A DNA stretch of 64,000 bases, taken from the NCBI RefSeq assembly GCF_050296195.1, contig NZ_JBNKRB010000045.1. The stretch is one strand, 5' to 3'. The DNA comes from Gynuella sp050296195. Lineage in GTDB: Bacteria > Pseudomonadota > Gammaproteobacteria > Pseudomonadales > Natronospirillaceae. Under the pieces are notes generated by a model. The model ran no database searches. It had not been told where the DNA came from and saw only the letters and a list, made by a program, of their open reading frames with translations. The position numbers were made by a program, and so were the translations under genes. This document shows, piece after piece, positions 8,399 to 17,350 of this stretch. Numbering within the stretch: the stretch's first letter is position 1; each line of letters opens with the position of its first letter.

Positions 8399-9400
8399 GT
8401 GCCCAACCGCAGTTACCCGTTCACTCGCTTGCGCAGAATGCGTGCAGATGATTTTTCCCGTCGTTTGATGCGTGAAAACACGCTATCTGTCGATGACCTG
8501 ATATATCCGGTATTTATTCTTGAAGGGACACAGCAACGCGAAGAGGTCAGCTCTATGCCAGGAGTTGAGCGTCTGAGCATAGATTTACTGGTTGAGCAGG
8601 CTGAATCATGGGTTGCTTTGGGCATACCCGCCCTGGCTCTGTTCCCAGTGGTCAGCAGCACCAACAAATCTCTGCTGGCGGAGTATGCTTATGATCCTGA
8701 AGGACTTATCCAGCGTGCCACTCGAGCTCTGAAAGAACGTTTCCCACAACTGGGCATCGTTACCGATGTCGCTCTTGATCCTTATACAACCCATGGCCAG
8801 GATGGCATCATCGATGAAAAAGGATATGTCATCAATGACATTACCAATGAGGTTCTGGTCAAGCAGGCTCTCAGCCACGCCGATGCTGGCGCGGATATTG
8901 TAGCTCCCTCAGATATGATGGATGGCCGTATTGGCGACATCCGCGTGGCGCTGGAGGATACCGGTCATCATAACGTTCGCATCATGTCCTATGCTGCCAA
9001 GTATGCCTCTTCATTTTATGGACCTTTCCGCGACGCCGTCGGCACTGCTGGCAATCTAGGCAGCGGCAATAAATATACCTATCAAATGGACCCGGCAAAC
9101 ACCGATGAGGCACTGCATGAGGTCGAGATGGACCTCAATGAAGGCGCCGATATGGTTATGGTCAAGCCAGGCATGCCCTATCTGGACGTGATTCGCCGGG
9201 TTAAGGACAATTTTGGGGTTCCCACGTTTGCTTACCAAGTCAGCGGTGAGTATGCCATGTTACAAGCCGCAGCGGCCAATGGCTGGCTGGATCTAGACGG
9301 CGTTATGATGGAATCGCTCGTAGCATTCAAACGAGCTGGCGCCAATGGCATTCTAACGTATTTTGCCGTTCGGGCGGCGGAATTACTCAAAAACCAATAA
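8399..9400 (+). CDS. hemB: Delta-aminolevulinic acid dehydratase (porphobilinogen synthase)
   Basis: Condenses two 5-aminolevulinate molecules to porphobilinogen in heme synthesis. The GTG at 8399 is the likely start because a perfect AAGGAGG lies 5 nt upstream; the longer ATG-initiated frame from 8336 has no ribosome-binding site. Schiff-base lysines are in MSYAAKYASSFYGPF and MVMVKPGMPYLD. The region that carries zinc cysteines in Zn-dependent enzymes reads LDPYTTHGQDGI here. It lacks those cysteines and resembles the magnesium-type enzymes of Pseudomonas. Length (333 residues) is normal. The gene appears monocistronic, followed by a weak terminator. Confidence 0.96.
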   Translation: MPNRSYPFTRLRRMRADDFSRRLMRENTLSVDDLIYPVFILEGTQQREEVSSMPGVERLSIDLLVEQAESWVALGIPALALFPVVSSTNKSLLAEYAYDPEGLIQRATRALKERFPQLGIVTDVALDPYTTHGQDGIIDEKGYVINDITNEVLVKQALSHADAGADIVAPSDMMDGRIGDIRVALEDTGHHNVRIMSYAAKYASSFYGPFRDAVGTAGNLGSGNKYTYQMDPANTDEALHEVEMDLNEGADMVMVKPGMPYLDVIRRVKDNFGVPTFAYQVSGEYAMLQAAAANGWLDLDGVMMESLVAFKRAGANGILTYFAVRAAELLKNQ

Positions 9401-9453
9401 TCACCATAACGAATAATCCGCCTGGAATTATTATCGCACTAATGGTGCAGACC

Positions 9454-9502
9454 AGGGCCGCTGACGATCAATGACCGAAAACGCTGCCCTATCAGTTTTT
9501 TT
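9454..9502 (+). terminator. Possible terminator after hemB
   Basis: AGGGCCGC (9454-9461) and GCTGCCCT (9483-9490) can pair with one mismatch across a 21-nt loop. A run of seven T follows within a few bases. The remaining ~250 bp up to trxA show no gene and probably hold the trxA promoter. Confidence 0.4.
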
Positions 9503-9759
9503 GTTAAGGAGCTTCTAAATAATGTCTGCGGGAAAACCAGACCAAGCTAAATATACAAAAACCAGAATTTTACAGACTACAAGTGACTGATTTAAACGGA
9601 TTTTTAACGCAGCGCTGGCAACATAAATAGTTATTCAGAGGCTCCTTCAATAAATTGGTATTGAAAGTTGAACTGATTAACCCTATGTTTGACCTCCACC
9701 CTGAGTTAAATAATTTTTATCAGCAATCTCCCTGCTTTTTTAATAACGGTGACAAGAAC

Positions 9760-10086
9760 ATGAGTGATGCAATTATTAAAGTAACCGACGACAGCTTTGA
9801 ACAGGACGTACTGGCTAATGAAAAGCCCGTGCTGGTCGATTACTGGGCAGAATGGTGTGGTCCATGCAAAATGATCGCACCTGTTCTGAACGATGTGGCT
9901 GAAGACTATGGCGACAAGCTGGTCATTGCCAAACTGAATATCGATGAAAACCCCAATACTCCACCTAAATATGGCATTAGAGGAATCCCAACCCTGATGA
10001 TTTTCAAAGGTGGCAATGTGGTTGCTACTAAAGTAGGAGCACTGTCAAAATCCCAATTAATGGAATTTGTTGACAGTAGTATCTGA
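9760..10086 (+). CDS. trxA: Thioredoxin 1
   Basis: Cytoplasmic dithiol-disulfide oxidoreductase of 108 residues, the standard length. The active site is WCGPC with C33 and C36, preceded by VDYWAE and followed by a conserved PT cis-proline in RGIPTLMIF. I start it at the internal ATG 9760. The longer frame from 9655 adds 35 residues without thioredoxin character, whereas MSDAIIKVTDDSF is the normal N-terminus. It is followed by a strong hairpin and then rho, the usual gammaproteobacterial order trxA-rho. Confidence 0.96.
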   Translation: MSDAIIKVTDDSFEQDVLANEKPVLVDYWAEWCGPCKMIAPVLNDVAEDYGDKLVIAKLNIDENPNTPPKYGIRGIPTLMIFKGGNVVATKVGALSKSQLMEFVDSSI

Positions 10087-10094
10087 CAGATCAT

Positions 10095-10122
10095 GGAAAA
10101 GGAGCATAAATGCTCCTTTTCC
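10095..10122 (+). terminator. Hairpin terminator after trxA
   Basis: GGAAAAGGAGCA (10095-10106) and TGCTCCTTTTCC (10111-10122) form a perfect 12-bp stem with a TAAA loop. The T run is inside the stem and an A run follows, so it is not a textbook terminator, but its position directly after trxA supports the role. Confidence 0.65.
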
Positions 10123-10271
10123 AAAAAAAAATGCATTTCTGTCTGGACAGCCTGCCTCACTCTCACTATATTGTGCTTATAACTATTTCTGATTCCTCGG
10201 CTTTCTAGCCGAATATCCCCCTTAACTATTTCTAATCCTTTTTAATAACAAATAACTAGTATCGCATTCCT
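10123..10271 (+). promoter_or_regulatory. rho leader region with a direct repeat and small hairpin
   Basis: About 150 bp between trxA and rho. The near-identical repeats AACTATTTCTGATTCC (10181-10196) and AACTATTTCTAATCC (10224-10238) flank a small CGGCT/AGCCG hairpin near 10199-10213. rho is autoregulated through its leader in E. coli, so a Rho-responsive or promoter role is plausible, but nothing in the sequence proves it. Confidence 0.35.
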
Positions 10272-11528
10272 ATGAATCTCAGTGATTTAAAAACCAAAGC
10301 TGTACCCGAACTTCTGGATATTGCCCAAGAAGCAGGTCTGGAAAACATTAACAGAACCCGTAAGCAGGATCTCATCTTCGCCATTTTGAAAAAGCATGCA
10401 AAAGGCGGTGAGGATATTTTCGGAGACGGGGTGCTCGAAATACTTCAGGATGGCTTTGGCTTCCTTCGTTCAGCCAGCGCCTCCTATCTCGCCGGCCCGG
10501 ATGACATCTATGTTTCACCGAGTCAGATCCGTCGTTTTAATTTAAGAACAGGCGACACCGTTGCCGGTAAGATCCGCCCACCGAAAGAAGGTGAACGATA
10601 TTTCGCGTTATTGAAAGTCGACACCATCAATCATGAGACTACCGAAAACGCCCGCAACAAAGTTCTGTTCGAAAACCTTACCCCCCTCTTTCCTCAGGAT
10701 CGCCTCGTACTCGAAGCCGGTAATGGTAGTTCCGAAGACCTTTCAGGCCGTATCCTGGATTTGATTGCCCCTATCGGTAAAGGTCAGCGTGGTCTGATTG
10801 TTTCGCCACCAAAGGCCGGTAAAACGCTGATGCTGCAACATGCTGCACAAGCGATCGCCAGAAATAACCCAGAATGTTATCTGATGGTACTGCTGATCGA
10901 CGAACGGCCTGAAGAAGTAACCGAGATGCAACGCTCAGTGCGCGGTGAAGTTATTGCTTCTACGTTCGACGAGCCACCATCACGTCACGTTCAGGTTGCT
11001 GAAATGGTGATCGAAAAAGCAAAGCGTCTGGTTGAACATAAAAAAGACGTTATTATTCTGCTGGACTCCATTACTCGACTGGCTCGTGCCTATAACACCA
11101 TTGTGCCTTCCTCAGGAAAAGTACTGACAGGTGGTGTGGATGCCCATGCTCTGGAACGCCCAAAACGTTTCTTTGGTGCAGCACGTAACATTGAAGAAGG
11201 CGGTTCGCTGACGATCATTGCCACAGCTCTGGTAGATACCGGTTCCAAAATGGACGAAGTCATTTACGAAGAGTTCAAAGGTACTGGTAATATGGAAGTT
11301 CACCTGGACCGGAAAATTGCAGAAAAACGCATTTTCCCAGCCATCAATATCCGTCGCTCCGGCACCCGTCGTGAAGACATGATGATTAATCAGGCGGAAC
11401 TGCAGCGTATCTGGATCCTGAGAAAAATTCTCAGTGACATGGAAGATGTTCAGGCGGTTGAATTCCTCATTGATAAGTTGAAATTATTCAAGACCAATGA
11501 AGATTTCTTCCATAATATGAAAGGATAA
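10272..11528 (+). CDS. rho: Transcription termination factor Rho
   Basis: Hexameric RNA-dependent ATPase/helicase that ends transcription. 418 residues, close to the 419 of E. coli Rho. In order: N-terminal helix bundle (MNLSDLKTKAVPELLDIAQE), an RNA-binding OB fold with the RNP1-like DGFGFLRS and DDIYVSPSQIRRF, Walker A SPPKAGKTLML, Walker B with VIILLDSITRLARAYN, the Q-loop region and the R-loop with GGVDAHALERPKRFFGAARN. No insertion or loss is visible. The downstream phosphatase gene begins 40 nt later on the same strand. Confidence 0.98.
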   Translation: MNLSDLKTKAVPELLDIAQEAGLENINRTRKQDLIFAILKKHAKGGEDIFGDGVLEILQDGFGFLRSASASYLAGPDDIYVSPSQIRRFNLRTGDTVAGKIRPPKEGERYFALLKVDTINHETTENARNKVLFENLTPLFPQDRLVLEAGNGSSEDLSGRILDLIAPIGKGQRGLIVSPPKAGKTLMLQHAAQAIARNNPECYLMVLLIDERPEEVTEMQRSVRGEVIASTFDEPPSRHVQVAEMVIEKAKRLVEHKKDVIILLDSITRLARAYNTIVPSSGKVLTGGVDAHALERPKRFFGAARNIEEGGSLTIIATALVDTGSKMDEVIYEEFKGTGNMEVHLDRKIAEKRIFPAINIRRSGTRREDMMINQAELQRIWILRKILSDMEDVQAVEFLIDKLKLFKTNEDFFHNMKG

Positions 11529-11567
11529 CATCTTCCTTAATTGTCATAATTTCCGCAGTCTGCTTTT

Positions 11568-12191
11568 ATGCGTTTGAGTAATGTCTATCTCATTCGCCAT
11601 GGCGAAACAGAGTGGAATCGCGAGGGCCGTATTCAGGGGCGCAGTGAATCCACTCTATCAGACCAGGGCATTATCCAGACCCAACAGGCTGCGGGGCAGC
11701 TAAAACACATCCCATTTGATCATATCTATTGCAGCACTAGTCTGCGCACTCGCCAGACACTGGACATACTGCAACCCCACCTCTCCCCTAACGCTTCCAT
11801 TCACTTTGAAGATGCACTGCGGGAAATTCATCTGGGATGCTGGGAAGGCCGGCTACACGCGGAAGTCCAGGCTACCGAGCCTGATAGTTATCACAATTAC
11901 ACAAACAGACCGGAGCTTTTTTCCATCGTCGATGGAGAAAGCTATACTGCATTACAGCAAAGAGCCTGGAACTGGTTTAAAACAACGCTGCACCGCCAAT
12001 CATTCAGTAATGCCCTGATAGTTTCCCATGGTGTCTGGATCCGTACTCTGTTAGCCAAAGCGATTAACCTGCCAATCCATGAGCTACATCAGATACCACG
12101 CTTACAAAACTGTACTATTCGTATCATCCACATCGACAGCAACCTGGCCCTTTCTCTGGATCCGGTAAACGATGCAATCCAGGCACCATAA
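11568..12191 (+). CDS. Histidine phosphatase family protein (phosphoglycerate-mutase-like)
   Basis: 207 residues. The phosphohistidine motif LIRHGETEWN places the catalytic histidine at residue 11. A second histidine lies in LIVSHGVWIRTLL, and the proton-donor glutamate is in LREIHLGCWEGR. These are the hallmarks of the cobC/gpmB branch of the superfamily. The substrate could be a phosphorylated sugar, a nucleotide or alpha-ribazole phosphate. No cobalamin genes are nearby, so I do not use cobC. It is probably co-transcribed with rho (40-nt gap). Confidence 0.85.
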   Translation: MRLSNVYLIRHGETEWNREGRIQGRSESTLSDQGIIQTQQAAGQLKHIPFDHIYCSTSLRTRQTLDILQPHLSPNASIHFEDALREIHLGCWEGRLHAEVQATEPDSYHNYTNRPELFSIVDGESYTALQQRAWNWFKTTLHRQSFSNALIVSHGVWIRTLLAKAINLPIHELHQIPRLQNCTIRIIHIDSNLALSLDPVNDAIQAP

Positions 12192-12249
12192 ACAGCAGAT
12201 TGATAATCATTCCACTTATTAACCCATATAATAAAATAATGCCCATTTT

Positions 12250-12420
12250 TTACTCTTCATCTACGCTGAATTGAGGTAGCGGGGTCACGCTTTCAGGTAT
12301 CGGAATCGGATCAATCGTCATTCCACAGGAAGCCGTTTGATCCGTTCGGCAGATTCTGGAAGAATCAGCACCACTTAAGACAATGATGACACCAGGATCA
12401 TGTTCGGAACCTTGTAAACA
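12250..12420 (-). pseudogene. Remnant of an unrecognised coding sequence
   Basis: Between the phosphatase and the kinase, the minus strand holds a 56-codon open frame with coding-like composition (HDPGVIIVLSGADSSRICR, a CGM turn, PIPIPESVTPLPQFSVDEE and stop). It has no start codon before the upstream stop at 12421-12423, which coincides with the edge of a miniature repeat. It reads like the C-terminal end of a secreted protein whose 5' part was lost. I cannot name the family. Confidence 0.3.
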
Positions 12421-12509
12421 TTAAAAGGTCTCTGAAAAAACGGCTAACAGCAGTTTTCCGAACAGAGCTGTTATCGGCATCATAGGCGTCCATCTTTTTC
12501 AGAAATTAA
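12421..12509. repeat. Miniature inverted-repeat element with TTAA flanks
   Basis: GGTCTCTGAAAAAACGG at the left end is matched at the right end by CCATCTTTTTCAGAAA in inverted orientation. TTAA stands at both outer edges (12421-12424 and 12506-12509), as expected for a 4-bp YTAR target duplication. The end sequence is shared with elements at 21530 and 28331. It has no coding capacity. The rest of the 12510-12702 gap shows nothing recognisable besides the RBS of the next gene. Confidence 0.45.
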
Positions 12510-12702
12510 CAGGGTTTCTATGGGAGTATCAGAAAACAATGGATGATGCTGACATCGGAATCATGAAAAAGAATTTAGAGATGTCCTTGAGTATTGAGCC
12601 GCAGTATTGAATGATGCTGCAATGTAATTCCCAAACCCGTTAACCGGCAAATATGATCACTTTTACATCAGTTATTGCCTGTCAATCAACTGGAGCTATC
12701 TT

Positions 12703-15048
12703 TTGAGCTATCGACAACAGGTCTGCCTGATACTATTACTGGTTGTACCGCTGTTTTCTTGGGCCGGAAACATAGACATTTCTGCACTGCAAACGCCTGT
12801 CGAAGTCTGGGATTATGCCGAACGCCTGACAACTCCCAGAAACACAACCATAGAGGATGTTGCCAGCAGCCATAACTGGCAGTCTGTGGATCGTGAGACT
12901 CCTGGCCGGGGATTCTCTAAACAGACAGAATGGTTACGTTTTAAAGTTTCCAACAGCTCTGATCAAAAGAAACGCATGCGTTTCTTTTGGCATCATGCGC
13001 AGATTGGCTCTGCCAATATTTATCTCCATGACACCAAAACCGGAGATTGGCTACCCACTATCCATCTCAGTTCTCTGACCCCGATAGAAGACCGTCCTTA
13101 TCATGGCCGTATGCTTGAATGGTATGTCGATCTGCCAGCCAACAGTGAGTATCAACTGCTACTGAGCGCAGAATCTGTCTTTTCCATGAGTTTTCGTATT
13201 TTAGCCGGGAAGGAATCCGACCTTGGACGTATTGCCGGTGATACCTATAACTCCACTTACCTTTTTATCGGCTTCATCCTAGCCCTGGTGCTATACAATG
13301 CGGCATTGGCATTATCGACCAAGGAAAGTGGTTACTGGTTCTATATTTTTTATATCACCTTGGTGTCACTTTACACTTTGTCATTACGAGGTTTTCTATT
13401 CGAATGGCATTGGTATTCAGATCCAATCTGGGAACAGCGGGTGGTTTTGTTTCTGGCCCCTGCCAGCCTGATTTTTGCGCTGCTGTTTGCCGACAATATT
13501 CTGCGAATTAAATATCAACCCGCGCTGTTTAAATTTGTTTTCCGGTTCTGCCTGTCTGCCCAATTCATTATGCTTGCAGTCGCGGCCTATCCCTCTATTG
13601 ATATTTTTGTTTCATTGTTCGCGCCCTTATCCATCGTCGTGGTGGTTTTCATGTTGTCTTCCAGTGCGTGGGTCATCCTGCACAAAGGTTACTATGCAAT
13701 CCTGTTCTTTCTTGGCTGGCTGGCCCTCTTGCTCGGCATCGCTGGCCACCAGTACTCCATTATTATTGGTGTAGGTACAGAGCTGTTGGGACGCGAGTCT
13801 CTGAAAACCGGTACCGCTCTGGAGGCTATTTTCCTGTCCTGGGCCATGGCTATGCGAATACAACGACTTCGTAAGGAGCACGAAGCACTGCGCAAACAGC
13901 ATACTCAGTCATTACAGGAAATGAACGAGCAGCTGGCGGACAAACTTGAATTGGAGCAGGAGTTGAATAATCAGAAAAATGAACTGCTCAACATTATCAG
14001 TCATGAATTGAAAACACCGCTGAATATTGTCTATTCTGCAATTGACCTGTTGCGCGAAAATCCTTCCAGTGAACATATTCGGGATCTGGCTTACGGCAGT
14101 GACAGACTTCGTCGTAATGTCGATAATCTGGTACTGCTGAGTGAACTCAATACCCAAAAACTTCGGGTCAACTATCAATATTTTTCAATTCAAAACCTGC
14201 TTTCTGCGTTAAATGAGACCGCAGAGGTTACCCGTAAAGCCGACCAGCAATGGAAATTGATTTCCAATGTCAGCCCCGAATACAGAATTTATTCCGATGA
14301 AAGACTGTTAACCATTCTGTTGGAAAATATCGTCGAGAATGCGTTTAAATTTAGTCCTCGTGGCATTATCAAAGTGGTGGTTTGGGTGGAAACAACCAAC
14401 GGTCAGGATGACCGCATGATCTGGAACATCGAAGACGATGGCATTGGCATCCCTGAAGACAAACAAACCAAAGTGTTTGATCTGTTCTTTCAAATGGACC
14501 ATGGTAAAACCAGGGGCGCCGAAGGCATGGGAATCGGTCTGCCACTGGCAGCCGAAATCATCAAGCGCCTCTTTGGAAAAATAACGCTCGAATCCATTCC
14601 CCATAAAGGAACACTGGTCCACCTTGAATACCCTTCAGCAGCCCCAAATCTCGAACAACAGCGGGTGCTAACAGGTCTTACCGGCAATAAAGAGCGCTGT
14701 GTTCTGGTGGTCGAAGATAACCACATCAATGCCAAGGTTCTGGTTCGACTGATGGAACAAATGCATTATCAGGTTGTGATTGCTGATAACGGCGCCAAAG
14801 CCGTCGATCTGGCTGCCAACCGGCACTTTGATCTGATACTCATGGATATACAAATGCCGGTCATGGATGGTTTTGAAGCCACGCGGCAGATTCGAGCTCT
14901 GGGTTATGAGGGAATAATCATCGCTATTACCGCCAACGATACCAGCGAGGACCGAAATAATGCTCAACAGTCGGGTATGGATGACTTTTTGGGTAAACCC
15001 ATTCGTTTTCAGCAGTTAAAAACGAAGCTCCGAAGCTTTAACCTATAA
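12703..15048 (+). CDS. 7TMR-DISM hybrid sensor histidine kinase
   Basis: 781 residues, TTG start with GGAG 7 nt upstream. A signal peptide is followed by a ~150-residue extracytoplasmic beta domain of the DISMED2 type (TEWLRFKVSN, MRFFWHHAQIGSANIYLHD), then seven membrane helices (about 185-395) and a coiled coil. The HisKA domain has H434 in ISHELKTPLN. The HATPase domain has NIVENAFKFSP, EDDGIGIP and GMGIGLPLA. The C-terminal receiver has phosphoacceptor D715 in ILMDIQMPVMDG. DISMED2 domains are thought to bind carbohydrates or related ligands. The PAS protein 25 nt downstream is probably in the same operon. No DNA-binding partner is adjacent. Confidence 0.93.
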   Translation: MSYRQQVCLILLLVVPLFSWAGNIDISALQTPVEVWDYAERLTTPRNTTIEDVASSHNWQSVDRETPGRGFSKQTEWLRFKVSNSSDQKKRMRFFWHHAQIGSANIYLHDTKTGDWLPTIHLSSLTPIEDRPYHGRMLEWYVDLPANSEYQLLLSAESVFSMSFRILAGKESDLGRIAGDTYNSTYLFIGFILALVLYNAALALSTKESGYWFYIFYITLVSLYTLSLRGFLFEWHWYSDPIWEQRVVLFLAPASLIFALLFADNILRIKYQPALFKFVFRFCLSAQFIMLAVAAYPSIDIFVSLFAPLSIVVVVFMLSSSAWVILHKGYYAILFFLGWLALLLGIAGHQYSIIIGVGTELLGRESLKTGTALEAIFLSWAMAMRIQRLRKEHEALRKQHTQSLQEMNEQLADKLELEQELNNQKNELLNIISHELKTPLNIVYSAIDLLRENPSSEHIRDLAYGSDRLRRNVDNLVLLSELNTQKLRVNYQYFSIQNLLSALNETAEVTRKADQQWKLISNVSPEYRIYSDERLLTILLENIVENAFKFSPRGIIKVVVWVETTNGQDDRMIWNIEDDGIGIPEDKQTKVFDLFFQMDHGKTRGAEGMGIGLPLAAEIIKRLFGKITLESIPHKGTLVHLEYPSAAPNLEQQRVLTGLTGNKERCVLVVEDNHINAKVLVRLMEQMHYQVVIADNGAKAVDLAANRHFDLILMDIQMPVMDGFEATRQIRALGYEGIIIAITANDTSEDRNNAQQSGMDDFLGKPIRFQQLKTKLRSFNL

Positions 15049-15073
15049 TGGTGTTCTGCGCAGGAGATTCAGC

Positions 15074-16555
15074 ATGCCAAACCATGAACCTACATGGACA
15101 TACCAACTGATCGAACATCTCAGTGATGCCGTCATTCTGTGTACCCCGCAAGGTGAAATTATTCACAGCAACTCAAGCTTTGCCCTGACTCTCGGATATC
15201 AGGTCAGCGACCTGACCGGTCAGTATTGCCAGAAGTTCATCAGCGGCGATGATCAACTGAGCGACAATCTGAAAGAGCCAACCTTGCCGCGGCAGATACG
15301 GCAATCTTTCCTGCATCAACGCAAGCACCCGGTGACATTTGATATTGAGATTGTCCCAGTCAATGAAAGTGGCAGTGAGACCAATTTTTACTGTCTGATC
15401 TGTCACCCCCTGATTCAGCAGGTCAATCTGTCGGTTGAGCAACCAGAACACTACATCAATCTGTTCAATAAAAGCATTGATGCCATTTGCCTGACCAGGG
15501 AAGACGGCATCATCATCGATACCAACCCATCCTTCTGTCATATGCTGGGATATACCGAGGAAGAACTACTGGGGCAGAATATTCTGACGTTCTGTTCGCA
15601 GCAATGGATCGATCACCACGAAGACAATTTACGGGAACAGTTAAACTCCAAAGGATACAGCTCCATTCTCGAAAAAGAATACATCCACAAGAATGGAACA
15701 CCACTAAGGGTCTCCATTCGTCTTTTTATGGAAACATCCAGGCAGACTGGAGAGCGCTTTATCTGGAGTATCGCCCGAACACAATTTGACAATGATAAAC
15801 TGGTTCAACAGTTGAAAGATTCTGAAGAAATGTTCAGAACCCTGTTTGATTGCAGTTTTGACGCAATTGCCTACTTTCGTAACGACGACACCTGTGAGCT
15901 TGCTAACCATGCATTTGAAAACCTGATTGGTTACAACCAGCAAGAACTTCAACAGCTTACTTTCAGAGACTATACACCTCCTGGCTGGGAAGACATTGAA
16001 GAACAGATTACCTCACAAGTACGGCAACGTGGTTATTCTGATGTGTTTGAAAAGGAATTTATTCACAAAGATGGGCATGTCATTCCAATCAGCTTAAGGG
16101 CATCGGCTCAATACAATGAACACGGAGAAATTATTGGCAGCTGGCTGATCTATCGGGACATCACCCAAAACCGTCAAATTCTGGAAGAGCTTGAACACTC
16201 GAGACAGGTTCTGGAACAGGCAGGCAGATTAGCCAACATCGGCGGCTGGTCCTACATCGTCGGCACCAGACAAATACGATTCACTGCAGAAGTGTGTCGA
16301 ATTCTTGGTATTCCATTCCGTCAACAGGCCAGCCTTAAGGAAATGCTGGAGTTGTTTTCGCCGGAGTCACAAGCAGAAATTCAAGCATCAGTGGAAGTGA
16401 CGGTGCTACTGCGCACACCATTTGACATTGAGGCAGTTTATAACGGCTTTAAAAATCCACGCTGGATGCGTTTGACGGGCCGGATAAAATCATCTGGTGA
16501 GGGCGATATTATTTTCGGCGTCATCCAGGACATTGATGAATACAAGAAGCAGTAA
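15074..16555 (+). CDS. PAS-repeat protein without an output domain
   Basis: 493 residues made of about four PAS modules: 1-110 (DAVILCTPQGEIIHSNSSFA), 115-240 (DAICLTREDGIIIDTNPSFC), 250-375 (DAIAYFRNDDTCELANHAFE) and 385-490 (a PAS-3-like QAGRLANIGGWSY). Modules two and three each contain a repeated motif, EKEYIHKNGTPLRVSIRLF and EKEFIHKDGHVIPISLRA, suggesting internal duplication. The protein stops 10 nt before the convergent next gene. No GGDEF, EAL, kinase or methyl-accepting domain is present in any frame. It lies 25 nt after a hybrid kinase and could act as its sensory or scaffold partner; that is inference. Confidence 0.85.
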   Translation: MPNHEPTWTYQLIEHLSDAVILCTPQGEIIHSNSSFALTLGYQVSDLTGQYCQKFISGDDQLSDNLKEPTLPRQIRQSFLHQRKHPVTFDIEIVPVNESGSETNFYCLICHPLIQQVNLSVEQPEHYINLFNKSIDAICLTREDGIIIDTNPSFCHMLGYTEEELLGQNILTFCSQQWIDHHEDNLREQLNSKGYSSILEKEYIHKNGTPLRVSIRLFMETSRQTGERFIWSIARTQFDNDKLVQQLKDSEEMFRTLFDCSFDAIAYFRNDDTCELANHAFENLIGYNQQELQQLTFRDYTPPGWEDIEEQITSQVRQRGYSDVFEKEFIHKDGHVIPISLRASAQYNEHGEIIGSWLIYRDITQNRQILEELEHSRQVLEQAGRLANIGGWSYIVGTRQIRFTAEVCRILGIPFRQQASLKEMLELFSPESQAEIQASVEVTVLLRTPFDIEAVYNGFKNPRWMRLTGRIKSSGEGDIIFGVIQDIDEYKKQ

Positions 16556-16564
16556 CCATGCTTA

Positions 16565-17344
16565 TCAGATAGCAATCTCGTAATCTTTAAGGTTGTTATA
16601 CTCAATCATATGAATAATCTCCTGCACGTAAGCCTGACCACGCTGGGAATAATTGGAAAGTCCGACCGCCAGACTGGTGCCATCAGGAATATTGGAATTC
16701 TCACGCAGCTGCCGACGAATTTTACGCAACTTCTTATACGCGGGATTGGTATTCAGATTTAACAAATAGGCACGCACAGAGTAATCCACACTCTTAAACA
16801 CCTTTACTTCATGGACAAACCCTTCATCTCTCTGACTAGGTACAATCCCGCAGCCACGAACAAAACACCATTGACCGAAAAAGTTATTACCACGACGCGC
16901 AAAACGGGATGTCCCCCAGGCCGACTCATTGGCCGCCTGGGCCAGCACCAATGACGCAGGAATTTTATCCACCCGCAATAGCAGATCATCCAAACATTCC
17001 GGATTAAGGGCCTGACAGGACTTGCTTTCGTATTTCCGGGCAACATTGTTCAACCATAATTGCTGGTAACGACTTAAACGACCGTTTGGCAGCATCATTT
17101 TCTTCCGCAGTTGTAACAATGCTGTCCGCAGTTTCAAAATATGCAGATTTTCCTGCTCGACAATAGGTGCCATAAACTCAAAGAACGTCTGCTTTTTCAG
17201 AGTCACGTCGGTAATGGCACCAAAGTCAGGTAACGGGATATGCAGACGCACAACAGGATCAATCAAAGGAGGCAGAAAAGTATCATCGTATTTCTGGCAG
17301 GACACCAGAAACAACAACACGACAAATAATGAAAATCTAATCAT
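16565..17344 (-). CDS. Bax-like glucosaminidase-domain lipoprotein
   Basis: 259 residues with a lipobox (FLVSC, cysteine 16). The C-terminal half is a glucosaminidase (FlgJ/Bax type) domain: LVLAQAANESAWGTSRFARR with the catalytic glutamate, NNFFGQWCF, then SVRAYLLNLNTNPAY. It is predicted to cut peptidoglycan glycan strands from the outer membrane. The family is usually annotated as Bax. It lies 6 nt upstream-to-downstream from the DMT gene on the same strand, so the operon may run aminotransferase, sfsA, DMT, bax. Substrate specificity is inferred from the fold only. Confidence 0.85.
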   Translation of the reverse strand: MIRFSLFVVLLFLVSCQKYDDTFLPPLIDPVVRLHIPLPDFGAITDVTLKKQTFFEFMAPIVEQENLHILKLRTALLQLRKKMMLPNGRLSRYQQLWLNNVARKYESKSCQALNPECLDDLLLRVDKIPASLVLAQAANESAWGTSRFARRGNNFFGQWCFVRGCGIVPSQRDEGFVHEVKVFKSVDYSVRAYLLNLNTNPAYKKLRKIRRQLRENSNIPDGTSLAVGLSNYSQRGQAYVQEIIHMIEYNNLKDYEIAI

Positions 17345-17350
17345 AAGTCC

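Noticed and set aside
9655..9759. 35-residue N-terminal extension of thioredoxin
   Set aside because: Not thioredoxin-like; the ATG at 9760 gives the standard 108-residue protein.
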